54,102 nucleotides of DNA, taken from positions 1-54,102 of the forward strand of contig JADFSR010000030.1 of assembly GCA_022560615.1 (NCBI GenBank), read 5' to 3'. The DNA is from Gemmatimonadota bacterium (GTDB lineage: Bacteria; Gemmatimonadota; Gemmatimonadetes; Longimicrobiales; Gaopeijiaceae). How positions within the stretch are numbered: position 1 is the stretch's first letter; the number at the start of each line of letters is the position of its first letter. This document shows positions 10,125 through 18,513 of the stretch, piece after piece. The position numbers and the translations under genes are program-made. The notes beneath the pieces were generated by a model that was given only the letters and a program-made list of their open reading frames with translations, did no database searches and was not told the DNA's origin.

Positions 10125-10201
10125 GCTGGGCTTCATCGAGCGTCGGTATGGGACCGCCCAAAGGGACCGCCCTAAAGGCACACGCGCGCGGGGGGACAAC
10201 G

Positions 10202-12217
10202 ATGTCGGAAGGCAATGACCGCGACCTGGGAATGGGCCAGGGTATTACCCGCCGCGATTTCCTCAACGGGGTCGCCGTGACCGTCGGCGGTTCGATGTTG
10301 CCCTCGCGGTGGCTCGAAGAGCAGGCCGGACCCCGGCTTGGATACGGCTGGCCTCAGGAGACGTATTACCCACCGGCGGCGACGGGCTTGCGGGGCAGCC
10401 ACGCGGGCTCGTTCGAGGTCGCGCACGGCTTCCGCGACGGACGCACCTGGACCGGAGAGGATTCGGGCGAACGCTACGATATGGTCGTCGTGGGCGGGGG
10501 GCTGAGCGGGCTGTCCGCGGGCTTCTTCTTCCACGACAGCGCCGGGCCGGGATCTCGCGTTCTGATCCTCGACAACCACGACGACTTCGGAGGCCACGCC
10601 AAGCGCAACGAGTTCTCGTACGGGGGTCGCACGCTGTTGCTCAACGGCGGCACCTCGAACCTCGAGGCCACCCATCATTACTCGACCGTCGCCCGCACCT
10701 TACTGGCCGCAGTCGGACTGGATCTCGAGCGGGCAGAGGCGGCCGACGCCACGAGTCGAAGCTTTTACAGATCGTTGGGCCTGACGGGAAGCACGTTTTT
10801 CAGCCAAGAGGTCTTCGGGGACGATCGACTGGTGACCGGCTCGGCAGGCGGTTTCGCTTCGGACTCCGCCCGACGTGGTTGGCGAGAGTGGCTCGCGCAA
10901 ACTCCGTTGTCCGACGGTGCGCAGCGAGACATCGTGAGGCTTCAGGAGGCCGGTGCACTGGCGGACGGCTGGTCAGGGCTCTCGGACGGAGAGCGGAAAA
11001 TGAGGCTCGCGAAAATGAGCTACGCGACCTTCCTGCTCGACCACGGCCGGGTGCGGCCGGAGGCCCTGTTGCTCTACGACGACCGGCCGAAAGGCCTCTT
11101 CTGTGTCGGTATCGACGCGCTACCCGCGCTCTTCGCCTGGGCGATGGGTTATCCGGGATTCCAGCAGCTCGGCCTGCGGCCCTTCTCTCGGGTCGGGCCG
11201 CTCACGCACATCGGCGGAGGACAGCACGGTCGCGAACGGCAGTTCAGCGGTGGACCGACGATCGAGCTTCCCGACGGCAACGCGACGCTCGCTCGCCTCC
11301 TCGTGCGGGCGATGATTCCCGACGCGCTTCCAGGGTCGACGCTGGAGGACTCGATCATGGCTCGCCTCGACTATTCACGTCTCGACCGCGCGGGCTCGTC
11401 CGTGCGTATCAGGCTCAACAGCACCGTGGTCCGAGTGCGGCATCGGGGGCGCCCGGAGAATGCGTCGGAGGTCGAGATCACGTACGTGGGGCAGGACGGG
11501 AGCGCGAGGACCGTTCGCGCGAACCACGTCGTCATGGCGTGCCACAACGACATGATCCCCTATATCTGTCCTGAGATGTCTCCCGAGCAAAAAGCCGCGC
11601 TCGGTTATGGCGAGCGCATGCCGATCGTGTACACCAACGTCCTGATCCGCAACTGGACCGCGTTCGCGGATCTCGGGATCCGGAGCGTTACCTGCCCTGG
11701 CATGTATCACTCGAACTTCAGCCTGGGGCGCGCCATGGAGATCGGGGCGTACAACCCCCCACGGTCCCCGGAAGACCCGATGGTCCTCCACATGACGCGC
11801 ACACCCTGTGCGCCCGGGTTCCCCAGGAAGGAGCAGCATCGGCGCGGTCGCCGCGACCTCCTGGAGACCACCTTCGAGACGTTCGAGCACAACATCAGGG
11901 ACCAGATCGGGCGCGCTCTCTCCGGTGGAGGATTCGACCCCGCGCGGGACATCGCCGCGATCACGGTAAACCGCTGGCCGCACGGGTATGCCTACTCGTA
12001 CGACACGCTCGACGACCCCATCGAGTGGGCGTTGTTCGAAGCGGACGACCGGCCATGCGTCATCGGCCGTCAACGTTTCGGCCGCATCTCGATCGCGAAC
12101 TCCGACGCGGCCGCGACGCCCCACACGGACGCGGCGATCGATGAAGGATATCGCGCTGTCGGCGAGCAGCTCGTGGCAAGAAGTAAGGCTGGAGTCGCCG
12201 GGCTTCCTAGCATCTAG
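10202..12217 (+). CDS. Tat-exported FAD/NAD(P)-binding oxidoreductase, spermidine dehydrogenase-like
   Basis: A 671-residue flavoprotein. Residues 15-22 (ITRRDFLN) form a twin-arginine signal with Arg17-Arg18 followed by a weak hydrophobic stretch, so it should be exported already folded with FAD. The dinucleotide motif VVVGGGLSGLSAG comes near residue 100, then LILDNHDDFGGHAKRNEF, the typical second FAD contact of this group. Total length and the late RWPHGYAYSYDTL segment fit bacterial spermidine dehydrogenase-like proteins, which cleave polyamines oxidatively. The start is fixed by the signal; the upstream extension of the frame only overlaps the NHL gene. The next gene, 8 bases on, is a spermidine-synthase-like protein, which supports a polyamine link. 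Confidence 0.8.
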   Translation: MSEGNDRDLGMGQGITRRDFLNGVAVTVGGSMLPSRWLEEQAGPRLGYGWPQETYYPPAATGLRGSHAGSFEVAHGFRDGRTWTGEDSGERYDMVVVGGGLSGLSAGFFFHDSAGPGSRVLILDNHDDFGGHAKRNEFSYGGRTLLLNGGTSNLEATHHYSTVARTLLAAVGLDLERAEAADATSRSFYRSLGLTGSTFFSQEVFGDDRLVTGSAGGFASDSARRGWREWLAQTPLSDGAQRDIVRLQEAGALADGWSGLSDGERKMRLAKMSYATFLLDHGRVRPEALLLYDDRPKGLFCVGIDALPALFAWAMGYPGFQQLGLRPFSRVGPLTHIGGGQHGRERQFSGGPTIELPDGNATLARLLVRAMIPDALPGSTLEDSIMARLDYSRLDRAGSSVRIRLNSTVVRVRHRGRPENASEVEITYVGQDGSARTVRANHVVMACHNDMIPYICPEMSPEQKAALGYGERMPIVYTNVLIRNWTAFADLGIRSVTCPGMYHSNFSLGRAMEIGAYNPPRSPEDPMVLHMTRTPCAPGFPRKEQHRRGRRDLLETTFETFEHNIRDQIGRALSGGGFDPARDIAAITVNRWPHGYAYSYDTLDDPIEWALFEADDRPCVIGRQRFGRISIANSDAAATPHTDAAIDEGYRAVGEQLVARSKAGVAGLPSI

Positions 12218-12225
12218 CAGTCCCG

Positions 12226-12948
12226 ATGGTCCCCTCCAATCTCGAAATCCTCGCCTACGAGATGACGTCTCTCGGCGATCTATGCCTGCGCCGCCGGGAG
12301 CTCCTCTCCAGGCCCGGCACCGTGATCACCGAGATCACGCTCGATCACCAGCTGCTGATGAGCAGCTACAACACGGTATCCGAGCGCGCGCTGGCGGATG
12401 AAGCGCTCGCGCGCCACCCAGGGCACGACCTGTCCGTTCTCGTGTGCGGGCTGGGTCTCGGCTATACCGCGGCCGAGGTGCTACAGTCGGCGCGTGTACG
12501 GAGCGTCGAGGTGATCGAGCTCTTCGGGGCGGTCGTCGGTTTTCTGCGGGAAGGCCTGGTTCCGCTTTCCGCGGAGCTGCTCGCGGATCCGCGGTTCAGG
12601 GTCCGCGAAGGTGACGCCTACGCGACGCTCCGTGAACAGGCCGACGAACCCTGGGACCTCGTGCTCATCGACATCGACCACTCACCTGAGGATCATCTCG
12701 GGGGCGGCAACGAGTCGTTTTATACGGAGTCCGGGCTCGCCCGCGCGAAGCACCACTTGGCGCCGGGCGGAATCCTGGCCGTCTGGTCGTATGCGGAGAG
12801 CTCACCGTTCGTCGATGCACTGCGCGCCACGTTCGCAGTCGTCGAGATTGTGCCGGTGAGTTACGTGAACGACCTCGTCGACGAGCAGCATACGGACTGG
12901 CTCTTCCTCGCCCGAGACGAGCCGGCTACAAGCGGTGGCGTGACCTGA
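12226..12948 (+). CDS. spermidine synthase-like (polyamine aminopropyltransferase family) protein
   Basis: A 240-residue cytosolic enzyme of the SpeE/methyltransferase fold. Visible parts are an N-terminal beta segment (TVITEITLDHQLLMSS) like the SpeE N-terminal domain, a nucleotide-binding loop VLVCGLGLGYTAAEVL, acidic VEVIELF after strand beta2, EGDAYATL, and LVLIDIDHSPEDHL, where SpeE has the catalytic D-x-x-D-P region. That last loop lacks the usual proline, so aminopropyl transfer is not certain and it could be a related transferase. It begins 8 bases after the flavoprotein and is almost surely translated from the same transcript. Confidence 0.75.
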   Translation: MVPSNLEILAYEMTSLGDLCLRRRELLSRPGTVITEITLDHQLLMSSYNTVSERALADEALARHPGHDLSVLVCGLGLGYTAAEVLQSARVRSVEVIELFGAVVGFLREGLVPLSAELLADPRFRVREGDAYATLREQADEPWDLVLIDIDHSPEDHLGGGNESFYTESGLARAKHHLAPGGILAVWSYAESSPFVDALRATFAVVEIVPVSYVNDLVDEQHTDWLFLARDEPATSGGVT

Positions 12949-13028
12949 TTGCCTTGCTGGCATGCGCTGCTCGCTCTACCGTGGCGGTCACCCATTGGGT
13001 CAGGCGGAGCTCTCCCGGGAGGAATGGA

Positions 13029-13997
13029 ATGCGGTTCAGGCTCACGATCGGAATGGCGACTCTGGCACTCGTGGTCGGTCCGGTTTCCGGATACGCGCAG
13101 AGCGCGGAGCGGCTCAACCGGATGATCACCCTGCACCAGCAGAGCAAACCGGTGTTCGGGCTCTACGCGCCACGAGCGCGCACGGGACGCGGACGGGGCG
13201 GGGGGGCCGCCCCCACGGGCCCGGCGAAGACGCCCACGGAGCTCGCGAGCGAAACGCTTGCGTACGCCTCGAGCGATTTTGTCTTTGACGGGTCGATGGA
13301 GAGGGGTGTGGACCAGGCGCTCTCCGCATTCACGGGTTTCGTCGGCGCGATGCGGGCCGCTGGCGCCACCACGCGCTCGAACCCGCTCGTCGTAAAGATG
13401 CAGGAGATCGGCACCAACTATGACGGCGCACGAGAGGCGATCGCCAAGCAGCTCGACGCGGGCGTGAGCACGATCATGTTCGTGGGCGTCGAAAGCGCGG
13501 AGGAAGTCCGGCAAGGCCTCGCCGCGATGCGCTTCGCCTCGAACGGAGGGACTCGACCGGATCCGGTCGGTCAGGCACCTGCCTACTGGGGGGTGAGCGA
13601 AGCCGAGTATCGCCAGAAGGCCGACCTGTGGCCGCTGAACCCCGACGGCGAGCTGCTCAACTGGACGATCGTCGAGAGCCACGAGGGCCTGGAGCACGTC
13701 CGCGAGATCGCCGCCGTTGAAGGGATCGGTGTGCTCTGGCCCGGAGCCGGCACATTACGCGGGCTCTTCTCGACCACCGACGCCGCCGGTGAGCGGGTGC
13801 TCGACGCCGAAGGCTGGGAGAACGCGATCCAGACCGTCCTGGCCGCGTGTAAAGAATTCGACGTACTCTGCGGCTACCCAGCCAACGCGAGCGATATCGA
13901 GATGCGTATGGAGCAGGGCTTCAGCGTCTTCGTGATGGGTTGGGGTGAGGCAGGCTTCGCGACGGTCGATCTCGGGCGGAGGCTTTCCGGCCGATAG
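13029..13997 (+). CDS. secreted HpcH/HpaI aldolase-like protein
   Basis: A 322-residue protein. The ATG at 13029 lies just after GGGAGGA and opens a signal peptide ending GYAQ-SA. A Gly/Arg-rich linker (RTGRGRGGG) follows near residue 50. The rest is the TIM-barrel class II aldolase fold of HpcH/HpaI: YDGAREAIAKQLDAGVSTIMFVGVES is the segment that carries a metal-binding glutamate in the family, followed by the AMRFASNGG loop. A signal peptide is odd for a family that normally cleaves cytosolic acyl-carboxylates. Substrate unknown. Its TAG stop (13995-13997) is immediately followed in the same frame by the integrase reading frame. Confidence 0.75.
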   Translation: MRFRLTIGMATLALVVGPVSGYAQSAERLNRMITLHQQSKPVFGLYAPRARTGRGRGGGAAPTGPAKTPTELASETLAYASSDFVFDGSMERGVDQALSAFTGFVGAMRAAGATTRSNPLVVKMQEIGTNYDGAREAIAKQLDAGVSTIMFVGVESAEEVRQGLAAMRFASNGGTRPDPVGQAPAYWGVSEAEYRQKADLWPLNPDGELLNWTIVESHEGLEHVREIAAVEGIGVLWPGAGTLRGLFSTTDAAGERVLDAEGWENAIQTVLAACKEFDVLCGYPANASDIEMRMEQGFSVFVMGWGEAGFATVDLGRRLSGR

Positions 13998-14078
13998 GTA
14001 AGGTCAGACAGACCTCGGGGTGAGTCAGGGAAGGCGCTAGGGCGTAGGCATCTGAGCAAGCGCACTGAGAAAACGTAT

Positions 14079-15005
14079 GTGCGGTGGATTCGCCGCTACA
14101 TGTCCTATCACGGCAGGACAGATCCCGCGGCGATGGGTAGCGAGGAGATCGACCAGTTCTTGTCCTACTTGGCCGAAGACCTCGAGCTGGGCGCCGACTC
14201 ACAGAACCAGGCTGCGTCATCGATCGCGTTCCTGTACAGAGAGCTTTACGGGCGGGATTTGGCCGCGCGCGGTGGCATCACCCGGGCTAAGGAGCCCCAC
14301 GTACTGCCCAGGTACGCACCCCCGGGGGACGTCGATCGTTTTCTGGCGGAGTTGCGAGGGCTGCCGCTCCTCGCGTCGATGATCATCTACGGCGCGGGGC
14401 CTCGGGTGAGCGAGGTCGTGGACATCCGTGTGAAGGACCTGAACCTGACACACAGGGAGTTGATGATCCGAGCGGGAAAGGGACAAAAAGATCGGATCAC
14501 CGTTCTCCCGGACGCCGCCATCAGCTCAATCAGAGACCAGATCGAAGCCGTCGCCGACCAGCATGCGCTCGATCTGGAGGCCGGGCACGGCTGGGCCCAC
14601 CTTCCGGGCGCCTTGCATCGGAAGGATCCCGAGGCCGGGTGGGATCTGGCATGGCAGTTCCTCCTTCCTTCCACGAAGCTCACCAAGGACGAAAAGACGA
14701 ATCGATGGGGAAGGCGCCCCATCCACATCACGAGTATCCAACGCCCGATCAAGACCGCCTGGCGTCGGTCGGGCGTGGCTACTCCGATCACCGCGCACGT
14801 GCTCCGCCACTGCTTCGCTACTGAGATGGTTCGCACCGGTTGTGACGTGCGTACGCTTCAGCAGCTCATGGGTCACAACGATATCCGCACGACGATGCGG
14901 TATCTCCACTTCCTGCACCGACCCGGCCTGAACATCGAGAGCCCATTCGACCGACTCCCAAGCCAGCAGAGAAAACGGCTCGAGGGCGGATTGTCAGGTG
15001 GATGA
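14079..15005 (+). CDS. intI: integron integrase (IntI-type tyrosine recombinase), start uncertain
   Basis: Site-specific recombinase that moves gene cassettes between attC and attI. Counting from the GTG at 14079, Arg109 (GAGPRVSE), Lys134/137 (GKGQKDR), His240 and Arg243 (HVLRH), His266 (LMGHND) and nucleophile Tyr275 (MRYLH) complete the active site. HLPGALHRKDPEAGW followed by LAWQFLLPST at about 174-198 is the extra segment that separates IntI from Xer and phage integrases and contacts the extrahelical bases of attC. Similarity runs upstream of 14079 (HLSKRTEKTYV, from about 14049), yet no ATG, GTG or TTG lies in frame before 14079. A CTG at 14052 is possible. Either the first 10-15 residues were lost or the start is unusual. 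Confidence 0.85.
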   Translation: MRWIRRYMSYHGRTDPAAMGSEEIDQFLSYLAEDLELGADSQNQAASSIAFLYRELYGRDLAARGGITRAKEPHVLPRYAPPGDVDRFLAELRGLPLLASMIIYGAGPRVSEVVDIRVKDLNLTHRELMIRAGKGQKDRITVLPDAAISSIRDQIEAVADQHALDLEAGHGWAHLPGALHRKDPEAGWDLAWQFLLPSTKLTKDEKTNRWGRRPIHITSIQRPIKTAWRRSGVATPITAHVLRHCFATEMVRTGCDVRTLQQLMGHNDIRTTMRYLHFLHRPGLNIESPFDRLPSQQRKRLEGGLSGG

Positions 15006-15138
15006 CCTTGCAACCCAATCGATTATCGCCGCCCCAGCCCCGTACCGAACGTCAGCACAGGCGCGGCTCCCCCGGACCCAGTTGCGCTCGAGCCGCCATA
15101 TCTCCCATCCTGAAGCACAGGACGCAATCCAATCATTA

Positions 15139-15145
15139 GTTAGGT
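15139..15145 (+). other. GTTAGGT recombination-core candidate (attI or cassette boundary)
   Basis: This heptamer fits the GTTRRRY core of integron recombination sites. It lies 133 bases after the integrase stop and 44 bases before the lipoprotein start, exactly where attI would be if cassettes lie downstream of intI. Only the core is visible; no attC-type fold surrounds it. A seven-base match alone is weak. Confidence 0.35.
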
Positions 15146-15188
15146 GGCCCTGGTAACGATCACCACGAGCTTGTCCGCAGAGACCATC

Positions 15189-16361
15189 ATGCCCAAGTCG
15201 ATCAGTGCTCCTCGTGTCCTTCTGGCCCTGATCGCGCTCCATGCGTGTACGACGGGGGCCATCCAGGATGGCGACGTGGGTCCTGGCGAGCCCGGTCGCT
15301 TGGTCATCATTGGAGGCGCGCTCCAAGCGGACAACGCGACCGTGTACCAGGCCATTGTGGAGGCTCGGGCGGGGGGCGGCCCGCTATGCGTGGTTCCGAC
15401 TGCCAGCTCTGACCCCGAAGAGTCGATGGCCGGTGCGGTGCAGAGGTTGGCTGAGTACGCCGGAGTTGGTTCGGTAAAGGGTATCCTCATTTCGACTGAG
15501 GACCCCGCTCGGGCTCAGGATCCGTCCGTTGTCGCCGAACTGGCGGCCTGCTCCGGCTTCTACTTCACAGGCGGATCCCAAAGCCGAATCGTCGATGTAT
15601 TCCTTCCGGCGGGGGATACCACGGAGGCGTATCGCGCGGTAAAGCAGCGGTGGCTGGAGGGTGCTGTTGTCGCGGGCTCCAGCGCCGGGGCGGCCATGAT
15701 GAGCCGTGTGATGATCTCCGGCGGGAGCTCTGCTGAGGCCGTTTCCGACGGGGTCGCGGCTGATCAGGACGCTGACGGTGTCCAGATCCGCCAAGGCATG
15801 GGTTTCTTCGAGCCGTTGCTGGACCAGCATTTCCTGGCGCGAGGCCGGATCGGGCGACTCCTCATTTCTGTCATCCAGACGGACTTGCCCCAGGTCGGGT
15901 TCGGGATCGACGAGAACACGGCTCTCATCGTTGAGGGCGACTCCGCGGTAGTTGTCGGCGCTTCCGGCGTCATTGTGGTTGACGGCCGCACGGCGAGGCG
16001 GACCGCAGCGCACCGCGCGTCGGAGTTGACGGTGAGTCTGGCTGGGGCGGGGGATGTCATCGACCTGCGGACACTTGAGATAAGGGTGCGAAGCGACAAG
16101 AGGGCGGTGCCCATTGTTGACGCGTCCGTTGAGCTGCCTGAAGACCCGTTTGCACGATGGGCCTTCCTTCATTTGGTGGCGGGACTGGCTCGCAGCTCGG
16201 CTCGGGAGGCCACCTTCGACTTGTCGGACGCGACTCTACGGGTCGTCAAAGATGCTGGCTTCTCCGCGTCCATGGTGGAGTCCACCGGTGGGGTCGAGAT
16301 GACTCCGATGGGCCTGTCGGCGGGGCCCTTCAGAGTGGACCTGCTGCCATCGGGTTCTTGA
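15189..16361 (+). CDS. cyanophycinase-like (peptidase S51) lipoprotein
   Basis: A 390-residue protein. The ATG at 15189 opens a lipoprotein signal with lipobox LHAC (Cys20). RLVIIGGAL and the nucleophile elbow VAGSSAGAAMM with Ser165 mark the class I glutamine-amidotransferase-like S51 fold of cyanophycinase, which cleaves beta-Asp-Arg dipeptides from cyanophycin. GGSQSRIVDVF and QHFLARGRIGRL also fit the family. A surface location argues for use of external polymer or peptides. It is the first gene after the integrase and the GTTAGGT core, so it may sit in a cassette, but its length is large for one and no attC is seen behind it. Confidence 0.8.
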   Translation: MPKSISAPRVLLALIALHACTTGAIQDGDVGPGEPGRLVIIGGALQADNATVYQAIVEARAGGGPLCVVPTASSDPEESMAGAVQRLAEYAGVGSVKGILISTEDPARAQDPSVVAELAACSGFYFTGGSQSRIVDVFLPAGDTTEAYRAVKQRWLEGAVVAGSSAGAAMMSRVMISGGSSAEAVSDGVAADQDADGVQIRQGMGFFEPLLDQHFLARGRIGRLLISVIQTDLPQVGFGIDENTALIVEGDSAVVVGASGVIVVDGRTARRTAAHRASELTVSLAGAGDVIDLRTLEIRVRSDKRAVPIVDASVELPEDPFARWAFLHLVAGLARSSAREATFDLSDATLRVVKDAGFSASMVESTGGVEMTPMGLSAGPFRVDLLPSGS

Positions 16362-16559
16362 CCCCCCCCGTTTGGGCCGTTTTCGGGTCAGAAACGCAGT
16401 AGCCCATCTGACAAGCGCGTCGTGGATCCTCTTTTAAGCGCCAAATGACGTAGGCATTGTCACCAGCCGCCGGGGCAAAGAAACCGCCCGCTGAGGATCA
16501 CGCCCTGATCCTGATCCGAAGTAAGAACGCCGGGATGTCGGCCTCCGGTTTTCAGGGTC
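16362..16559. other. non-coding stretch after the S51 lipoprotein
   Basis: No gene is recognised. GACCC at the start and GGGTC about 25 bases later could pair, with a C-rich run between them, but there is no U-tract of a classical terminator. Confidence 0.3.
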
Positions 16560-17180
16560 GTGCTTCGCTCGCTCCGTTACCCCCAGGAGTTTCGGGGACA
16601 TGAGGACCCTCGGTCTGTGCCCAGGCTCATGTTTCCCTCCCGAGGTTCTGCCTCAACACTGGCCGCCTTTGCTCCGCTGGGTCCGGGTGCCGAACCCGTT
16701 CCCCACCATCATCGCTCGTATGCAGCCATCCGACTCCCCATGCCGCGTCAGCATGCCTCCGGTCTGCCCTCGGCTATGCCTTACCAGTCGCGCAAGCGTT
16801 GGTTCTGTGCGCCACGACTCTCGTCGTGAGGCCGGCCGTCGGTCCGCTTGCAGCCGACGGCGCGTCGGAGTGGGTCACCGGTTCTCCGTCGCCCGGATCC
16901 TACGACTGGACGGTCAGGGGTCTCCCAGGTTACCGGGCCGTCTTCTTCGGCCGTGCCACAGTCGTCCACCCCGCCGGTCCCCCTTCGGCTCGCCTTTAAC
17001 GCCTCCGGGGATGCTGCTTTCATGGTTGCTGAGCCCCTGAGCATCCGGGATGAGCATTTCGAGGCTGCATATCCTGCGGCCCAACTCGCTCGCCTGACTA
17101 CGCATCAACCGCCCCCTTACGGAGACGACTGCAAGTCTAGCTACCAGCCTGCTGGCTATGCTTTGACTGGGTGGGGATCG
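16560..17180 (-). other. unexplained structured region, possibly the 5' part of a group II intron
   Basis: No reading frame here looks like protein. Read on the minus strand it begins near 17178 with GTGCG, the usual first bases of bacterial group II introns. Stretches such as CTGGTAGCTAGACTTGCAG and CCGTAAGG follow, resembling domain I of such introns. Near the left end is an ATG whose few codons could be the start of a maturase before the sequence breaks off. It directly abuts the cut end of an IS110 transposase fragment. The identification rests on memory of intron sequence style, not on an alignment. A non-coding, bridge-RNA-bearing end of an IS110 element is the main alternative. Confidence 0.3.
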
Positions 17181-17206
17181 CACCCACTAGACAGCTCTTC
17201 AAAGTT

Positions 17207-17569
17207 TCAGTCTACATCCGCTGACCTCCTCTCCGACCGGCATTGCCTGGTCGCTTCCAGCAATCGCTCCGACAGATGGTCGGCATCAATCCGGTCCCCC
17301 TTGTTGCCCGATCGCTTCTCGCCTCTCAGGTCGCACACGATCACCCGGCCCACCCGAGGACGCAGCAGGTCGTACAGCCACTGTGCCTGCGTGCCCTCTT
17401 CGAACGCTACGTGCACCGTCCCGGCCAGCGCGTCGAAGAACTCTGTGATCGAGCGCTCGCTCGTCTCGATCACGCTGCGCGCGATCACCCGCCCTCCTTC
17501 CGTCCGCACCGTCACCGCTGTCATTGCCTGATGTACGTCGAGCCCAACATACTTGTTGTTCCGTTTCAT
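17207..17569 (-). pseudogene. IS110-family transposase, N-terminal fragment
   Basis: About 120 residues of the RuvC-like DEDD domain remain: YVGLDVHQ (first Asp), VAFEEGTQAQWLYDLL (Glu), VCDLRG and GDRIDADHLSERL (last two Asp). After this the frame reads unrelated residues and stops, so the remainder of the catalytic domain and the whole C-terminal serine-recombinase-like domain (more than 200 residues) are absent. The ATG at 17569 was chosen from the family start (a few polar residues before YVGLD). The sequence upstream of the gene reaches a GTTAGAA core at 17646. IS110/IS1111 elements are known to enter attC sites, so the position may not be accidental. Confidence 0.75.
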
Positions 17570-17645
17570 GAGAGCCGCCCTCTGTTTCGGTCCATGGTCG
17601 TTTCGTAACTCCACGGTACCCACAGGGGGCGTGCTTTCAAGTTGT

Positions 17646-17652
17646 GTTAGAA
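17646..17652 (+). other. attC-type core GTTAGAA, left edge of the Phd/ParE unit
   Basis: Identical to the 3' core of the complete attC at 20600-20606, including the following AAG. The rest of an attC is not present on its left, where IS110 sequence lies. It is proposed as a cassette boundary whose attC was replaced by the insertion. Confidence 0.4.
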
Positions 17653-17687
17653 AGAGCTGGAGCTGTCCGGGCCGTACAACATGTGTA

Positions 17688-17703
17688 GTACCTTGTATGG
17701 TAC
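17688..17703. promoter_or_regulatory. possible autoregulatory operator of the Phd/ParE pair
   Basis: GTACC and GGTAC form an inverted repeat around a six-base spacer, 22 bases upstream of the antitoxin start and overlapping a likely promoter. Phd/YefM antitoxins repress their own operon by binding short palindromes; this is the only one visible here. Confidence 0.3.
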
Positions 17704-17724
17704 CAAGTGACGTTCAGAGGAGCC

Positions 17725-18006
17725 ATGTCGAGTCTAAGGCCGAGTCAAGATATTCAGCCCCTGTCCGCCTTCCGGGCGAATGCTGCCGGCTTCCTGAAAA
17801 GTGTCCGCGAGTCGCAACGACCGCTCATTCTTACTCAGCACGGGAAAAGTGCTGCGGTCGTTCTCGATGTCGAGCACTACGAAGCCCTTATCGAGGAGCT
17901 GGAGGTGATCCGGGATATCAGGCAGGCGCGGGCGGAGCTCGAAAGCGGCGAGGGGATTCCTCACGAGACGGCGATGGCAGAACTCCGGGCAAGAGTCAGT
18001 CTTTGA
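17725..18006 (+). CDS. Phd/YefM-family antitoxin
   Basis: A 93-residue antitoxin. The ATG at 17725 follows AGAGGAGCC, a good ribosome-binding site. The sequence has the Phd/YefM signature: IQPLSAFRANAAGFLKSVRESQRPLILTQHGK is the conserved N-terminal DNA-binding block, followed by AAVVLDVEHYEALIEELEVI. The charged C-terminal part (AELESGEGIPHETAMAELRAR) is the usual toxin-wrapping segment. Its stop overlaps the region of the toxin start, so the two are translationally coupled. It should neutralise the downstream toxin and repress the operon. It lies in the integron region, bounded on the left by a GTTAGAA core. Confidence 0.9.
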   Translation: MSSLRPSQDIQPLSAFRANAAGFLKSVRESQRPLILTQHGKSAAVVLDVEHYEALIEELEVIRDIRQARAELESGEGIPHETAMAELRARVSL

Positions 18007-18007
18007 A

Positions 18008-18313
18008 TTGAAGGTTGTCTGGTCGCCGCTTGCTCTACGCCGGGCCGCCGACATCGTCGATTTCATCGGGAAGGACCGTCCGCAAGGTGCGCTGGACTGG
18101 ATCGAGGGGCTCGAAGAGCGCTTGACGGCGCTCCCTGGGTTGCCGGAGCAGGGCCGCGTCGTGCCCGAATGGTACGAGCGGACGGTTCGTGAGCTGATCT
18201 ACCACCGGCATCGCGTCATCTACGAGGTCCACCAAGACCATGTGGAAATCCTCACCATCCGCCACAGTCGGGCAGCAGCTTGGCGAATTGGGGGACGAGT
18301 AATCGGGCGGTGA
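18008..18313 (+). CDS. ParE/RelE-family toxin
   Basis: A 101-residue toxin. It starts with TTG at 18008, one base after the antitoxin stop; the residues KVVWSPLALRRAADIVDFI then match the usual opening of the family, so the rare start is credible and would keep toxin yield below antitoxin. EQGRVVPEW, ELIYHRHRVIYEV and VEILTIRHSRA are the other ParE/RelE blocks. ParE members poison DNA gyrase and RelE members cut mRNA on the ribosome; the sequence alone does not decide. The reading frame looks intact. An IS481-type terminus begins about 10 bases after its stop. Confidence 0.85.
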   Translation: MKVVWSPLALRRAADIVDFIGKDRPQGALDWIEGLEERLTALPGLPEQGRVVPEWYERTVRELIYHRHRVIYEVHQDHVEILTIRHSRAAAWRIGGRVIGR

Positions 18314-18323
18314 GCGGTAACCC

Positions 18324-18359
18324 TGATGGGTAACACTTACTGAGTACTGATGGGTAACA
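18324..18359. repeat. IS481-type element terminus with doubled TGATGGGTAACA
   Basis: TGATGGGTAACA occurs at 18324-18335 and again, identically, at 18348-18359. Its complement, TGTTACCCATCA, is typical of IS481-family terminal inverted repeats. It sits outside the transposase tail at 18514-18722 in the correct orientation to be that element's right end. The opposite end is missing. Confidence 0.55.
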
Positions 18360-18513
18360 GTTCTCGTTCTAAGCTGCTTGTGTAATTATTTAGTTTTACC
18401 TCCTGGCCAGGGAGTCCGCAGCGCGAAGCGCGGAGGAACCCCGAAGGGGAGCGAGCCCCTCGAGGGTAGCGGTTTTGCGAGTGTGCTGAAGCGGCGGGGA
18501 GGTCACGCGGTTC

